Shown here piece by piece: positions 6,093-6,308 of a stretch of 6,308 bases of DNA. The notes under the pieces were generated by a model, which was not told where the DNA came from, searched no databases, and saw nothing but the letters and a program-made list of their open reading frames with translations. The stretch covers positions 6,304-12,611 of the forward strand of contig DDNV01000036.1 of assembly GCA_002341315.1 (NCBI GenBank). Direction: 5' to 3'. Positions within the stretch are counted from its first letter, which is position 1. Each line of letters starts with the position of its first letter. The stretch is from Cellvibrionales bacterium UBA2511. GTDB taxonomy: Bacteria > Pseudomonadota > Gammaproteobacteria > Pseudomonadales > Porticoccaceae. Both the position numbers and the translations under genes were made by a program.

Positions 6093-6308
6093 TTAATCTA
6101 TTGGTTTAATTGTATTTTCCAGCAAAATGCCATTAAACAGCTCGGTGATTCGCCGAACATTGGGATCCAGCCGCAGCTGCTCCACCGCCTGCGACTGGCG
6201 CTCACGGCGCAGTCTTTCAGTGCGGGCCAAAGGGGTTTCAGTAGCGACTGCACCTACTTCAATCTGCACGGTCACTGGCTCGCCAAAGTATTCTGTGAGG
6301 ACATCGGC
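6093..6308 (-). CDS. dnaX: DNA polymerase III tau subunit, C-terminal end (partial)
   Basis: The last 71 residues, open at the right edge, belong to the C-terminal domain of the tau subunit, which contacts the polymerase alpha subunit and organises the replisome with the clamp loader. The visible sequence begins [17 protein letters not shown], matching the GEPVTLTIE region near the end of E. coli DnaX, and continues with an arginine-rich helix [18 protein letters not shown], then [19 protein letters not shown] and a final IKPID. The same style of ending (EESIRPI) occurs in E. coli. The ATPase domain and any programmed frameshift site that would give the gamma form lie outside the window. ybaB begins 17 bases further on. 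Identity rests on this short tail plus the dnaX-ybaB-recR context, which is strong. Confidence 0.93.
   Translation of the reverse strand, partial: ADVLTEYFGEPVTVQIEVGAVATETPLARTERLRRERQSQAVEQLRLDPNVRRITELFNGILLENTIKPID

Noticed and set aside
1..6308. Mobile element, CRISPR array, toxin-antitoxin or phage-defence system
   Set aside because: All coding space is accounted for by housekeeping or conserved genes; no long terminal inverted repeats, spaced repeats or relevant motifs seen.

Overview
The window looks like an ordinary chromosomal housekeeping segment of a gammaproteobacterium. Three things suggest this: the dnaX-ybaB-recR cluster, an rnd-ycgL-ycgN run (YcgL and YcgN are conserved small proteins typical of this class), and a YheS-type ABC-F ATPase. 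The marine or Pseudomonas-like branches are plausible, but that is inference from gene content and moderate G+C. I see no transposase, integrase, CRISPR array, tRNA or rRNA.

Layout from left to right. Positions 1-471 (minus) hold the N-terminal part of an acyl-CoA ligase resembling FadD, cut by the window edge. A divergent intergenic region of about 210 bases follows, with a helically phased direct repeat and an imperfect dyad. Next is a plus-strand YheS-like ABC-F protein (682-2583). Everything to its right is on the minus strand: an unrecognised three-helix membrane protein (2580-2951), ycgN (3119-3565), ycgL (3577-3861), rnd (3854-5026), recR (5084-5677), ybaB (5758-6075) and the last 71 codons of dnaX (6093-6308). 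In transcription order this is dnaX, ybaB, recR, rnd, ycgL, ycgN, membrane protein. Gaps are 17, 80, 57, -8, 11 and 167 bases, so at least dnaX to ycgN could form one transcript or two overlapping units.

Functionally, dnaX, ybaB and recR form a replication, nucleoid and recombinational-repair set. rnd encodes the 3'-5' exoribonuclease that trims tRNA and other stable RNA ends, and it is translationally linked to two conserved proteins of unknown function. FadD activates fatty acids. The ABC-F protein probably acts on the ribosome. The most interesting points are the tightly coupled rnd-ycgL-ycgN unit, the CTAG tetranucleotide that holds the stop codons of two convergent genes, an ABC-F start without a Shine-Dalgarno sequence that may be leaderless, and the repeats in the fadD/ABC-F divergent region. 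I did not find a convincing new system. The window is mostly well-known genes with a few uncharacterised conserved ones.
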